A stretch of DNA of 64,000 bases from Mucilaginibacter pedocola (GCF_002013915.1 NZ_MBTF01000003.1:186001-250000); one strand, 5' to 3'; counted from the stretch's first letter, positions 33,311 to 41,206 are shown. Notes: a model not told the origin generated them from the letters alone. Numbers and translations are program-made.

Positions 33311-33994
33311 TTATAGGTATTTCAATTTTTTAAGATAGTCAACCCAAATTACATAGGCTTCGGGTTTCAGGTGCAGTCCCTCGTAGGTATACTCATCTTT
33401 CAGGCGGCCGTTGGCATCGGTAAAAAGATGGGTGAGGCTTACGTAGGTGTAATTCATTGCTGTGGCATTGGCCTGCAGCATGGCGTTCACAATGGGGATA
33501 TGCTCCGCTTTGTTATAATGCTGCGGAAAGTTTTTGTGCAGCGGGTTTAGCGGCAAAATGCTTTGCACATATATTTTGGTGCCCGGGCTTTTGGCGTGTA
33601 TGTAACGGATGGCTTTAAAGTAATTGTAGGCGATAACCGAATCGGGGATATCCTTCCCGATATCGTTAATGCCAATGAGCATAAAAAGCTTTTTGGGCTC
33701 GCGGTTGGTAATGTCATCCAGCCGTTTCAACAAGCCGAAGGTAATATCCCCGCCTATGCCGCGGTTGAGTACGGTAGTATCGTTTAGCAATTTGCCCCAG
33801 TTGCCCATTTCGGTAATACTGTTGCCTAAAAATATGGTTACGCCTTTTATTACGGGCTGTTTGGCGAAGATAGCAAGCCGCTCGGGCGTATGCTCGGGGA
33901 TGAAGGGGATAGTATCGAATAACGATTGGTTGGTCGGTTTTTTTTGTGCGCAAGCCATTATTGGGAGCAGCAGCAGGGCAAAAAGGTATTTCAT
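33311..33994 (-). CDS. SGNH/GDSL hydrolase, lipoprotein
   Basis: A 227-residue exported esterase-like protein. N-terminus LFALLLLPIMAC with Cys15 is a probable lipoprotein signal. Block I is FLGNSITEMGNW (nucleophile Ser), block II the GGDIT Gly, block III GINDIGK (Asn), and block V YEGLHLKPEAY gives the His. The Asp normally two or three residues before this His is a Glu in YTYEGLH, so the acid of the triad is Glu or one of the nearby Asp/Glu residues. Such enzymes remove acetyl or acyl groups from sugars (sialate- or rhamnogalacturonan-type esterases). First gene of the two-gene operon with the dehydrogenase. Confidence 0.87.
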   Translation of the reverse strand: MKYLFALLLLPIMACAQKKPTNQSLFDTIPFIPEHTPERLAIFAKQPVIKGVTIFLGNSITEMGNWGKLLNDTTVLNRGIGGDITFGLLKRLDDITNREPKKLFMLIGINDIGKDIPDSVIAYNYFKAIRYIHAKSPGTKIYVQSILPLNPLHKNFPQHYNKAEHIPIVNAMLQANATAMNYTYVSLTHLFTDANGRLKDEYTYEGLHLKPEAYVIWVDYLKKLKYL

Positions 33995-34124
33995 GGTTTT
34001 TATAGTTGGCAGCTAAATGTACAATAAAATGTCTGAATCAGGATTTTTCGCGGTTGTTTATTAGTTGGCGCTCAAGAGGGCTTCGCCGTTTACAGAATTT
34101 TAGAATTTGCAGAATGAGCAGCTA

Positions 34125-34153
34125 TTTGCGATAGGCGGAATACACTACCTTTA
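34125..34153 (+). promoter_or_regulatory. Promoter upstream of Crp/Fnr gene
   Basis: TTTG at 34125-34128, a 17-bp spacer, and TACCTTTA at 34146-34153, one mismatch from TAnnTTTG. The spacing is slightly short of the 19-21 usual for Bacteroidota. It ends 12 nt before the ATG at 34166. A fragment of a dispersed repeat (TTTACAGAATTTTAG) lies just upstream. Confidence 0.45.
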
Positions 34154-34165
34154 CGGTTGTCATTT

Positions 34166-34729
34166 ATGTACCAAATACTTAGAGAACATATCGAAAAAAT
34201 AGTGCCGCTTAGCGATGAGGAGTTTGCTTTTGTTGCCCGGCATTTTACGGCGCGGAAGTATAAAAAACACCAGTTTTTGGTACAGCCCGGTGATGCCGTA
34301 AAGCATTATTACTTTGTAGTTTCAGGTTTGCTGAAGTTAGTTTATACCGATGAGGATGCCCGGCAGCACATCGTTTCTTTTGCGATGAAAGATTGGTGGG
34401 AAGGGGATTTTTATGCCTTTTACACACAAACCGAAGCCACGCTATCGGTAGAATGCCTGGAAGATACCGAGGTGCTGTGTTTCTCTCTGCAAGATTACCG
34501 CGACCTGTGTAACGGCTTGCAAAAAATGGAACGCTTCTTTTTGGAAAAAGTGAACTTTGGTTTTCTGGCCGCCCAGCGCCGTATTATTTCTATGCTAACA
34601 TCGAGTGCTAAAGAGCGTTACGAGCAATTGATAAAACAATATCCTTCTTTGGTGCAGCGCGTACCTAAAAGCCAGTTGGCGGCTTATTTGGGTGTATCAC
34701 GCGAAACCTTGAGCCGTTTATACCAGTAG
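34166..34729 (+). CDS. Crp/Fnr family transcriptional regulator
   Basis: A 187-residue cytoplasmic regulator: N-terminal cyclic-nucleotide-binding-like beta roll (residues about 25-115, with VQPGDAVKHYYFVVSGLLKLVY) and a C-terminal helix-turn-helix (PKSQLAAYLGVSRETLSRLYQ). No Cys cluster of the Fnr type is visible, so iron-sulphur sensing is unlikely. The ATG at 34166 is preferred over a TTG three codons upstream. Directly behind the gene is a 35-bp dyad (34735-34769), and ridA follows 109 nt later on the same strand; the regulator probably binds the dyad and controls ridA or itself (inference). Confidence 0.9.
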   Translation: MYQILREHIEKIVPLSDEEFAFVARHFTARKYKKHQFLVQPGDAVKHYYFVVSGLLKLVYTDEDARQHIVSFAMKDWWEGDFYAFYTQTEATLSVECLEDTEVLCFSLQDYRDLCNGLQKMERFFLEKVNFGFLAAQRRIISMLTSSAKERYEQLIKQYPSLVQRVPKSQLAAYLGVSRETLSRLYQ

Positions 34730-34734
34730 GGGTG

Positions 34735-34769
34735 TGATGTACCTCACTTCATATTCGTGAGGTAGGTCA
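34735..34769. promoter_or_regulatory. Operator-like dyad between crp-type gene and ridA
   Basis: Arms TGAtgTACCTCAC and GTGAGGTAggTCA around a 9-nt centre are symmetric at 11 of 13 positions. Overlapping its left side, TGTGATGTACCTCACT at 34733-34748 fits the classical CRP box TGTGA-N6-TCACA at nine of ten positions. The site is 5 nt behind the regulator stop and 69 nt before the ridA ATG, the expected place for an operator. Confidence 0.6.
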
Positions 34770-34837
34770 ACAGTGGGTTTACCGGCTTATGCCCAGTTTT
34801 GCTTTTGAAATTTTACAACATCAAAAAGCAAAAAGTA

Positions 34838-35227
34838 ATGGAAATAAGAAGCATAAGCCCATGGAAATGGCAGGACGAACGCAGCTACGCACAAGCCGTA
34901 GAAGCAAAAAATGTAACAAGCACCTTATATGTATCGGGCCAAACAGCCATCAGTGCTGATGGTGTATCAAGCGATGCCGATATGCAAACGCAACTAACTC
35001 TTGCCCTACAAAACCTTGAACAGGTAATTACTGAAGCCGGTTACGAATGCAAGAACATCGTACGCCTGAATGTTTACACCACCAACACAGCCGAGCTTTG
35101 GCCAAACTTCCCCATCCTGCAGGCATGGGTAGCCAAACACGGCACTAAACAGGCAACAACTTTATTGGAGGTGAAAAGCTTGTTTGAAACTTTGAGCGTT
35201 GAATTGGAGGCTACGGTGGTGAAGTAA
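34838..35227 (+). CDS. RidA family protein
   Basis: A 129-residue trimeric cytoplasmic protein of the RidA/YjgF/UK114 family, which deaminates reactive enamine/imine intermediates in canonical members. The family core is seen in LYVSGQTAISADGVSSDADMQTQLTLALQNLEQVI and GYECKNIVRLNVYTTN; the usual catalytic Arg near residue 105 (IEVxAR) appears as LELEVKSLF-like sequence LLEVKSLFETLSVELEATV, so this member may be non-canonical. The ATG at 34838 gives the usual N-terminus; a TTG 39 nt upstream is in frame but unlikely. Probably regulated by the adjacent Crp/Fnr protein. Confidence 0.9.
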   Translation: MEIRSISPWKWQDERSYAQAVEAKNVTSTLYVSGQTAISADGVSSDADMQTQLTLALQNLEQVITEAGYECKNIVRLNVYTTNTAELWPNFPILQAWVAKHGTKQATTLLEVKSLFETLSVELEATVVK

Positions 35228-35256
35228 AAGGGGGCATTAGCCGCCATTATACTTTT

Positions 35257-35372
35257 GTCATTCTGAGGGAAGCGAAGCGACGAAGAACCTTGTTGGATAT
35301 GCATAGCCACCATGCACGGCGGTAATGCTTAAATGAACAAGTTCTCTCCCTCGTCCCTCGGTTCGAGATGAC
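35257..35372. repeat. GTCATT...ATGAC dispersed inverted repeat, copy 1
   Basis: A 116-bp element with ends GTCATTCTGAGGGAAGCGAA and CCCTCGGTTCGAGATGAC, and inner arms around CTTGTT / AACAAG. The class is widespread between genes in Bacteroidota. A second copy begins at 63878 at the right end of the window. The palindromic hairpin 35386-35426 follows 14 nt later, and the same hairpin lies next to the second copy. Confidence 0.75.
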
Positions 35373-35385
35373 AAAGAAGTTTGTA

Positions 35386-35426
35386 TAAACGTAAAACGCC
35401 CGGGCATGCCGGGCGTTTTACGTTTA
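35386..35426. terminator. Bidirectional terminator hairpin
   Basis: Eighteen-bp arms TAAACGTAAAACGCCCGG / CCGGGCGTTTTACGTTTA around GCATG. It stands between the convergent ridA and YtxH genes and carries T/A tracts for both directions. The same core is found as a longer perfect palindrome at 63824-63869. Confidence 0.8.
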
Positions 35427-35443
35427 TGATGCTAATTTAAAGC

Positions 35444-35797
35444 TCATGCATTTTGTACCGAATTGTTCCAATCATCGGCAGTAGCTTTTGCTTTAGATTT
35501 TGCAGTGCTTGCTACATCTTCAACAGTGCCACGCGCGCTGTCGACCACTTTGTTGGCTTCGCCAACCAGGTCGCTATATTTCGATTTTACCGAATTAACG
35601 GCATTGCTACCATATTCTTTCAGGTTATCAGCAGTAGATTGTGCTTTGTTTTTTGCCGATTCTACCAGGTCGTTCACATAATCAGCTATATCGCCTCTCA
35701 GATCTTCACCTTTTTCCGGAGCTAACAATAAGCCTAATGCGGCACCTGCGGCGGCACCAATTAAAAGCGCCGCGATAATTTTTCCTTGGTCTTTCAT
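35444..35797 (-). CDS. YtxH domain protein
   Basis: A 117-residue protein with one N-terminal membrane or anchor segment (IIAALLIGAAAGAALGLLLAPEKGEDLR, the YtxH signature) and a long charged helical tail rich in Lys, Ala and Asp (VESAKNKAQSTADNLKEYG and repeats of it) that resembles late-embryogenesis or apolipoprotein-like helices. Such proteins are commonly stress-induced in Bacteroidota; exact role unknown. Alone on the minus strand between a terminator hairpin and a small membrane protein. Confidence 0.88.
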   Translation of the reverse strand: MKDQGKIIAALLIGAAAGAALGLLLAPEKGEDLRGDIADYVNDLVESAKNKAQSTADNLKEYGSNAVNSVKSKYSDLVGEANKVVDSARGTVEDVASTAKSKAKATADDWNNSVQNA

Positions 35798-35981
35798 GTC
35801 GTTTCTTTCTTTTAGTAGATGATTTTCTCAATAGTTAACAAAGCCCGTGCCGTTGTGTTTAAATAAAAGTAAAATAGTTTCACAACGAGGTTTTGTATGA
35901 AAAACACATCGTTTTTACAATTAATAGCCAACAATGCGTACCAAATTGCTGTTAAACCCGCAAGCGAATAACAAAATTTAC

Positions 35982-36209
35982 ATGCAAGAACTCCTGCGAT
36001 CTATACACTTTCGGAAAGTATTTTACCTGATATGCCTCATTGTACTGGTTATATTATTCATCGTAAAATTCACCGTACTACCCGTTATCACCCGCCGCGA
36101 AGCCGAACCAAAGAGGATACTTAGGCATATATTAGATACTCTAATAGGGGCTATAATTGCCGGTATGGTAGTTGGCGGCATTTTGTTTTGGGTGAGCGGG
36201 AACGAATAG
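35982..36209 (+). CDS. Small membrane protein, hypothetical
   Basis: A 75-residue protein with two hydrophobic helices (VFYLICLIVLVILFIVKFTVL and LIGAIIAGMVVGGILFWV) joined by a charged loop RREAEPKRILRHILDT. The ATG at 35982 is taken because the upstream in-frame ATG at 35934 gives a polar, less natural N-terminus; either is possible. Terminator hairpin 36225-36252 follows. No recognised family; it faces yttH-type stress gene head to head on the other strand, and both may respond to envelope stress (speculative). Confidence 0.6.
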   Translation: MQELLRSIHFRKVFYLICLIVLVILFIVKFTVLPVITRREAEPKRILRHILDTLIGAIIAGMVVGGILFWVSGNE

Positions 36210-36224
36210 CCTTAGCAAATAAAA

Positions 36225-36252
36225 AACGCCCGCTGATCACTCAGCAGGCGTT
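36225..36252. terminator. Hairpin terminator
   Basis: Arms AACGCCCGCTGA and TCAGCAGGCGTT (one mismatch) with a 4-nt loop TCAC, preceded by an A run and followed by TTTTT a few bases later. It separates the small membrane protein from the convergent DUF1080 gene and can serve both. Confidence 0.75.
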
Positions 36253-36260
36253 CCCGATTT

Positions 36261-37004
36261 TTACAATTCCTTTATCCGGATATTTTTAAAATAAGCTTTA
36301 TGCCCGTGGTCTTGCAGGGCTATGTGGCCGGTTTTGGCAATACCGTATTCGGGGTGGTCTTTCCATTTGCCTTCGGCTTTTTTCTTTTGCCAATCGGGGC
36401 TCCAGGCGGTAAACTCCAGTATCTTTTTGCCATTAAGCCAATGTTCAACATGCCCCTTGTTAAAAACAATTCGGCTGGTGTTCCACTCGCCAACGGGCAT
36501 TAGTTTTTTGTTGCCGTTGGGTATGGTCATGGCGTAATCGGCACCGGTTTTCTGCCAGTCTTCTAAAATATCGGGTACCCAGTTTATGTCGTCAATAATC
36601 TGGTACTCGGGGCCGGTTAGGTAGGCTGCAGTAAAATTAGGCCCTTCCTGCACGTGGTATAGCACGCCGCTGTTGCTGCCCTTATCTATCTTCCACTCCC
36701 AGGCCAGCTCAAAATTGGCGTATTGCTTATCGCTCACAATATCGCCGCCGGTATCGGTACCTTTTACAGCGCCAAGGCAAACCAGCGCGCCATCCTCCAC
36801 TTCCCAGTTTTGCACCGGCGTAGTTTTATTGAAGCCGTGCCAACCCTTTAAATCTTTACCATTGAAGAGCGGCACCCAGCCTGCTTTTCTAACGGCAGTT
36901 TTCTTTGGTTTTGGCCTCTCCATGCGCGAGGCATAGGTTTGCGCTCCCACAAAGCAGGTAAGCGCGGCGGCAATGCCGAGTATAGTTATCGGGTTTTTCA
37001 TCAA
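36261..37004 (-). CDS. DUF1080 domain protein (3-keto-disaccharide hydrolase family)
   Basis: A 247-residue exported protein with a signal peptide (PITILGIAAALTCFVGAQTYA) and a DUF1080 domain from WVPLFNGKDLKGWHGF to ALQDHGHKAYFKNIRIKEL. SNSGVLYHVQEGP and GPEYQIIDDINW are the family strands. It starts 9 nt after the stop of the Tat-exported Gfo/Idh/MocA gene, so the pair is an operon in which an oxidoreductase and a 3-keto-glycoside hydrolase may work in sequence in the periplasm. Third DUF1080 copy of the window. Confidence 0.92.
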   Translation of the reverse strand: MMKNPITILGIAAALTCFVGAQTYASRMERPKPKKTAVRKAGWVPLFNGKDLKGWHGFNKTTPVQNWEVEDGALVCLGAVKGTDTGGDIVSDKQYANFELAWEWKIDKGSNSGVLYHVQEGPNFTAAYLTGPEYQIIDDINWVPDILEDWQKTGADYAMTIPNGNKKLMPVGEWNTSRIVFNKGHVEHWLNGKKILEFTAWSPDWQKKKAEGKWKDHPEYGIAKTGHIALQDHGHKAYFKNIRIKEL

Positions 37005-37013
37005 AGCTATTAA

Positions 37014-38384
37014 TTAAGCCTTTACTATTTTCATTTTCTCAGGATCCCAAAACATTGGGGCGTTTTTAAAGTAGCTATCGTTACACAGCAGTGCAGGGGC
37101 GGCGGCGCGGTAGCCAAAAATGGCATCCTCGGCAACCTTACCATTGTTGCGTATGGCGGTAATCCAGTTATTCATGTGATCGTACGGGCCGCCCAGGTAG
37201 CCTTTTTCTGCTTCGAAAACAATTTCTTCCGGCGGCATCATTTTTTTGCGGGCGCTTACGGTTTGCCCCATCGATTTCATTTTTTCGATGTAGAAAGGGT
37301 CGTTATTATCAACAGTTTTATTGCGTTTAAGCGTAACGCCATCCCAGGTAACATCCATCGAGCCTTCGCTACCTACCAGTTTTAGGTAAGTGGTGCCGCT
37401 GGTGCCATCAACAAAGTTGCAACGTAGCGACAGGTTGAAGGCCGGGTGAGCCGCTGCTTTGGCATAATCAAAAGTGCCTAACAATACATCCGGTACTTCA
37501 CGGCCATCGTTCCAGTAACGTAAACCGCCCGATGCGTAAATTTTGTTTGGGCCCATAGAGCCGGTAATAAAGTGCAGGCTGCTGAACAGGTGTACAAATA
37601 AGTCGCCCGCCATGCCGGTACCGTAATCTGTATAATTTCTCCAGCGGAAGAACCTCTTGCTATCAAAGGGGCGTTTTTGGGTGTTGCTTACATAAGTTTC
37701 CCAATCAACCGTTTGGGTAGAAGCATCATCGGGGATGGGGTATTGCCAAACTTCTACAGCGCCGCGGCGGGCCCAAAAACCTTCGGCATAATTAAGGTCG
37801 CCAATGGCACCGCTTTTCAGCAGTTCTTTAGCTTTTTCGTTACCTAATGATGATACGCCCTGGCTGCCTACCATAAATACCTTGCCGGTTTCTTGCTGCG
37901 CTTTTATTACGGCCGGGCCTTCCATTACCGAGTGCACCATTGGCTTTTCGCAATAAACATGCTTGCCGGCATGCATCGCATCAACAGATATTTGCTGGTG
38001 CCAGTGGTCGGGCGTAGCTATAATTACCGCATCAACATCTTTGCGGTTTAGTATCTCTTTGTAAATTTTGGTGGTATAAATATCGGCACCCCAGCGCTTT
38101 TTGGCATCGGCAAGGCGGCCATCGTAAAGGTCGCACACAGCAACCAGTTTCACGCCGGGTACTTGTAGGGCTGTCTGCGTGTCTGATGTTCCCATGCCAC
38201 CCGCGCCTATCAGGGCAATATTCACCTGGTCGTTAGCGGCAACGCGGTTATATTCTTGTTTAAGGTAGTGGAAACTGCCGGGTTTATCAGCAGCCAAAAG
38301 GCTGTTGCCAACGGTAGCGGCTGCAGCTGTAGTAGCCAGTTTTTTAATAAAGCCTCTGCGCGATGCTTCGGTATTTTCTTTCAT
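37014..38384 (-). CDS. Tat-exported Gfo/Idh/MocA oxidoreductase
   Basis: A 456-residue oxidoreductase with an N-terminal twin-arginine signal (ASRRGFIKKLATTAAAATVG), longer than the cytoplasmic Gfo/Idh/MocA members. The Rossmann motif is IALIGAGGMGTSD near residues 56-68, the catalytic motif is in HVYCEKPMVHS, and ATPDHWHQ is typical of this exported clade. Such proteins keep the nicotinamide cofactor bound during export and may act by redox exchange on one sugar (known for glucose-fructose oxidoreductase-like relatives; inferred here). Upstream gene of the two-gene operon with DUF1080. Confidence 0.93.
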   Translation of the reverse strand: MKENTEASRRGFIKKLATTAAAATVGNSLLAADKPGSFHYLKQEYNRVAANDQVNIALIGAGGMGTSDTQTALQVPGVKLVAVCDLYDGRLADAKKRWGADIYTTKIYKEILNRKDVDAVIIATPDHWHQQISVDAMHAGKHVYCEKPMVHSVMEGPAVIKAQQETGKVFMVGSQGVSSLGNEKAKELLKSGAIGDLNYAEGFWARRGAVEVWQYPIPDDASTQTVDWETYVSNTQKRPFDSKRFFRWRNYTDYGTGMAGDLFVHLFSSLHFITGSMGPNKIYASGGLRYWNDGREVPDVLLGTFDYAKAAAHPAFNLSLRCNFVDGTSGTTYLKLVGSEGSMDVTWDGVTLKRNKTVDNNDPFYIEKMKSMGQTVSARKKMMPPEEIVFEAEKGYLGGPYDHMNNWITAIRNNGKVAEDAIFGYRAAAPALLCNDSYFKNAPMFWDPEKMKIVKA

Positions 38385-38614
38385 GGTGTGAAATTATAGG
38401 TGGTTCGTTTGGAATTGATATGGATGGGTAAGATAGAAAATAACAATAAATATTTAGCCTGTAGGTGATAGAAAGTTTATGTGGAATTTAACCTTGGCAG
38501 AAAAACTAGGAGACTTACTTCCACGAAAGCGTATTTATCAGCCCGGTTACATTACTATTTGATGTCAAAAGATAAAATCAATATTACTGTGTAACTAATT
38601 AATCTCAATTGCGT

Positions 38615-38622
38615 TATATTTG
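38615..38622 (+). promoter_or_regulatory. -7 element TATATTTG for the small two-gene unit
   Basis: Exact match to TAnnTTTG, ending 24 nt before the ATG at 38647. The -33 region has no clear TTG. Supports a real transcript for the 46-codon gene. Confidence 0.5.
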
Positions 38623-38646
38623 TATTGTATTTTAAGGTAACAAACC

Positions 38647-38787
38647 ATGGCAGTTAAAAAAATAGTTATTTCTCCTGATAACAATAAAGCCATTGCATTC
38701 TTTGAGGAATTGGATCGCAAGAAGAGCGATACGTTCAAAAAGATAGATAGCCTTGTAAAGTCTAAATTCCCACCAGCCAAAAAATAA
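38647..38787 (+). CDS. Small 46-residue protein, antitoxin-like position
   Basis: A 46-residue Lys-rich protein (MAVKKIVISPDNNKAIAF, then FFEELDRKKSDTFKKIDSL and a basic tail ending PPAKK). A short beta strand followed by two helices is predicted by eye, the form of small antitoxin or DUF2683-like proteins. It is AT-rich and ends 4 nt before the next gene, with a good -7 element upstream. The size and spacing are typical of an antitoxin encoded before its toxin, but no family is recognised with certainty. Confidence 0.6.
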   Translation: MAVKKIVISPDNNKAIAFFEELDRKKSDTFKKIDSLVKSKFPPAKK

Positions 38788-38791
38788 TTTT

Positions 38792-39313
38792 TTGGATCAA
38801 TTCTATTCTTTTATAAAAGAGGAAGATGAGGATGGAAGTATATTCTATCTTTTTGTTACCCGCTATAATTTTGTTTATGCGGTATATTTCAAGGTAGATG
38901 AATATTCTGATTATGTAGAAAACTTCCCTCTGCTTTTACAGAAAGGTTTTGCTTTTGGCTTTCGAAAAAACTCTTTGAACGATAGTCAATACAAACGCTC
39001 AGAGGATGCGCAGGTATTTACCACTATGTATCATATCATCAAAGACTTTTTTAAAGCGAACGGAAACGAAACCGTGCTACTATACCATTGCGATTCGGCG
39101 GACGGCAGGCAATTTTTCAGGAGTAAACTTTTTGACAAATGGCAAAGACAAGTTGAGGAAACCAATTTTGAAAGGCATGCCATTAATGTATCAATAGCTG
39201 ATAAAGATTTTTATCTCGGCTTTATAACGTTAACAGATAATCCATCAATTAACCAGCTTCGGGAAGAATTTGAAGCCTTCTCTTATTTTATCATTCAACC
39301 AAAAAACGAATAG
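38792..39313 (+). CDS. DUF6169-like protein, possible toxin partner
   Basis: A 173-residue soluble AT-rich protein. The features DFVYAVYFK-like strand (YNFVYAVYFKVDEYSDYV), FAFGFRKN, and VLLYHCDSADGRQFFRSKLFDKW recall the Bacteroidota family DUF6169 as I remember it. The start is a TTG 4 nt behind the stop of the 46-residue gene, so translation is probably coupled. No catalytic motif is obvious. Architecture (tiny first gene, larger second gene, low GC, isolated from core genes) suggests a toxin-antitoxin-like or defence pair; this is inference only. Confidence 0.7.
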   Translation: MDQFYSFIKEEDEDGSIFYLFVTRYNFVYAVYFKVDEYSDYVENFPLLLQKGFAFGFRKNSLNDSQYKRSEDAQVFTTMYHIIKDFFKANGNETVLLYHCDSADGRQFFRSKLFDKWQRQVEETNFERHAINVSIADKDFYLGFITLTDNPSINQLREEFEAFSYFIIQPKNE

Positions 39314-39415
39314 CAGGTATGGTTGCTGTTCGTTTTTGAATGTACTTACTTATCTCATGCATCGAATGGCCATTTGACCAGTTGGGAAAACCATCATCTA
39401 TGAACTAAAAACCAC

Positions 39416-39423
39416 TATCTTTG
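39416..39423 (+). promoter_or_regulatory. -7 element TATCTTTG for ubiE
   Basis: Exact TAnnTTTG, ending 13 nt before the ubiE ATG at 39437. No strong -33 TTG at standard distance; one lies farther upstream. Confidence 0.5.
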
Positions 39424-39436
39424 CCCTCCTACAAAC

Positions 39437-40168
39437 ATGAGCAAAACTGTAACACCCTACCAGCACAACCAGGGCACCAAGAAAGAACAGGTGGCCGATA
39501 TGTTCAATAATATCTCTAAAACCTACGATTTCCTTAACCATTTTATGTCGCTGGGGATAGATATCATCTGGCGTAAAAAAGCTATTAACGAGCTTAAGGC
39601 CGATAAGCCGCAACTGATACTGGATGTGGCTACAGGTACAGGCGATTTTGCTTTTGAGGCTTTGGGTATCCTGAAACCAGAGAAAATTATCGGTGTAGAC
39701 ATTTCGCAGGGGATGCTTGATATCGCAAAGCAAAAAATAGCCAAACGAGGGCTGGGCGATAAATTCGAAGTAAAACTGGGCGATTCGGAAAAACTGCCTT
39801 TCGAGGCTGAGCAATTCGACGCAGTTACAGTAGCCTACGGTGTACGCAATTTTGAGAACCTGGCTGACGGGCTTGCTGATATTAACCGTGTGCTGAAACC
39901 GGGCGGTAAAGCCGTAGTACTGGAGTTTTCTAAACCTAAGGCATTCCCTATAAAACAGCTTTACGCTTTTTACTTTAACTACGTTACGCCAACTATAGGT
40001 AAAGTGTTCAGCAAAGACGCGCGCGCGTACACTTACCTGCCCGAATCTGTTGCGGCTTTTCCCGATGGTAAGGCGTTTACCGATATTATGACGAAAGCCG
40101 GTTTTAAAAATACCAAAAGCCGCCCTTTGGCGTTTGGTATCTGTTCGATATATACCGGTATCAAATGA
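39437..40168 (+). CDS. ubiE: Demethylmenaquinone methyltransferase
   Basis: Methylates demethylmenaquinone to menaquinone (also called menG), the last step of the quinone pathway, using S-adenosylmethionine in the cytoplasm or at the membrane face. A 243-residue class I methyltransferase of UbiE type: AFMFNNISKTYDFLNH-like N-terminus (VADMFNNISKTYDFLNH), SAM motif LDVATGTGDFAFEAL near residues 60-74, and the signature YGVRNFENLADGLADINRVLKPGG. The stop overlaps the porT start by 4 nt (ATGA). The ubiE-porT order is found in Flavobacteriia and Sphingobacteriia. Confidence 0.96.
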   Translation: MSKTVTPYQHNQGTKKEQVADMFNNISKTYDFLNHFMSLGIDIIWRKKAINELKADKPQLILDVATGTGDFAFEALGILKPEKIIGVDISQGMLDIAKQKIAKRGLGDKFEVKLGDSEKLPFEAEQFDAVTVAYGVRNFENLADGLADINRVLKPGGKAVVLEFSKPKAFPIKQLYAFYFNYVTPTIGKVFSKDARAYTYLPESVAAFPDGKAFTDIMTKAGFKNTKSRPLAFGICSIYTGIK

Positions 40169-40902
40169 TAAAACCTTACCTCGCTACCTTACTGGCCCTG
40201 TTTTGTTGCAGCACTTTGCTGCATGCGCAGCAGTTTTCGCCGGCATGGGGTGGGGGAGCCGACCAAACCGACCTGAGTTTTGGTTTCAGTTTCAGCTACG
40301 TAAACAGCGACTTCAAGATAGTAAAGCAGCCTAACTGGCGTGCACCTTTTTTCGATAGGGAGAACAACCAATACGTTACCGATTCGCTCAATAGTATAGG
40401 CAGCCTTAATACGCCCGGCTTTGCAGTGGGTTTTGTTACCCGCTACCGCCTCACCGAACATTTGGAGGTACGCACTACGCCTTCGTTGGTATTCTCCGAT
40501 AAAAAGCTGCGTTATATTTACGCCAATACTACCGAACCTGTTGATAAGCAGGTGCAAACCACTACGGTAGATTTCCCGCTGTCGTTAAAGCTAAAATCCG
40601 ACCGTGTAGGTAACCTGCGTGCATACCTGCTTGGCGGGGTAAAGTTTTCGGCGGCAATTGGCGGTAAAAAGGATGGCGAGAATACCGCGCCTATGGAGCG
40701 TTTGTTGAAGAATACCAGGAGCTATTCGTCATACGAGGCGGGTTTAGGTTTCGATATTTACTTTGAGTACTTTAAACTCTCGCCCGAAATTAAGGTGACC
40801 AATACCTTCGGTAACCTGTTGGTGCCTGAGAATCATCCTTTTTCATCGCCCATCAGCAAGCTATCGTTGCATACTATAATGTTTAGTTTGTATTTCGAGT
40901 AG
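40165..40902 (+). CDS. porT: PorT-like outer membrane barrel (type IX secretion)
   Basis: A 245-residue protein with a signal peptide (YLATLLALFCCSTLLHAQ) and an outer-membrane beta-barrel pattern: LSFGFSFSYVNSDFKIV, FAVGFVTRYRLTEHLEVRTTPSLVFSD, and the aromatic C-terminus HTIMFSLYFE. Length, motif order and coupling to ubiE fit PorT/SprT, a component required for type IX secretion and gliding. No other type IX gene is in the window, so the assignment relies on this context. Translation is coupled through the ATGA overlap. Confidence 0.82.
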   Translation: MIKPYLATLLALFCCSTLLHAQQFSPAWGGGADQTDLSFGFSFSYVNSDFKIVKQPNWRAPFFDRENNQYVTDSLNSIGSLNTPGFAVGFVTRYRLTEHLEVRTTPSLVFSDKKLRYIYANTTEPVDKQVQTTTVDFPLSLKLKSDRVGNLRAYLLGGVKFSAAIGGKKDGENTAPMERLLKNTRSYSSYEAGLGFDIYFEYFKLSPEIKVTNTFGNLLVPENHPFSSPISKLSLHTIMFSLYFE

Positions 40903-41206
40903 ATTTTTTTGGATTCCACCGATGGGGATTTGATTTCACCGATTGATTGTGGCGAATTTTACTGCGAAGAACACAAAGAATTTTCACCGTGGCTAACGCA
41001 AAGAGCGCAAAGGCCGGGTTTCGTCTTTAAATTAAGTGTTTAACTTTTATCGGACCTCCTTACTGCTTCTGTTTTCTTTGTGGTTAAATAAGTCTTTGCG
41101 TGCTTTGTGTTTTTTTCTTTGCGCACTTTGCGGTTAAATAGAGAATTATCCTATCTCTCTTATCCAAAAATAAAAACATAATTTCGCTGCCGATAGTTAA
41201 TTACCT
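40903..41206. repeat. Repeat DNA between porT and an SDR gene
   Basis: No gene. Begins with GATTCCACCGATGGGGATT and GATTTCACCGATT (a known type of short Bacteroidota repeat), then a CGCAAAG-family copy from about 40945 (ACTGCGAAGAACACAAAG, AACGCAAAGAGCGCAAAGG) to 41137, where CTTTGCGCACTTTGCGGTTAA is identical to the right end of the copy at 27605-27625. The left arm has diverged. Confidence 0.75.
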
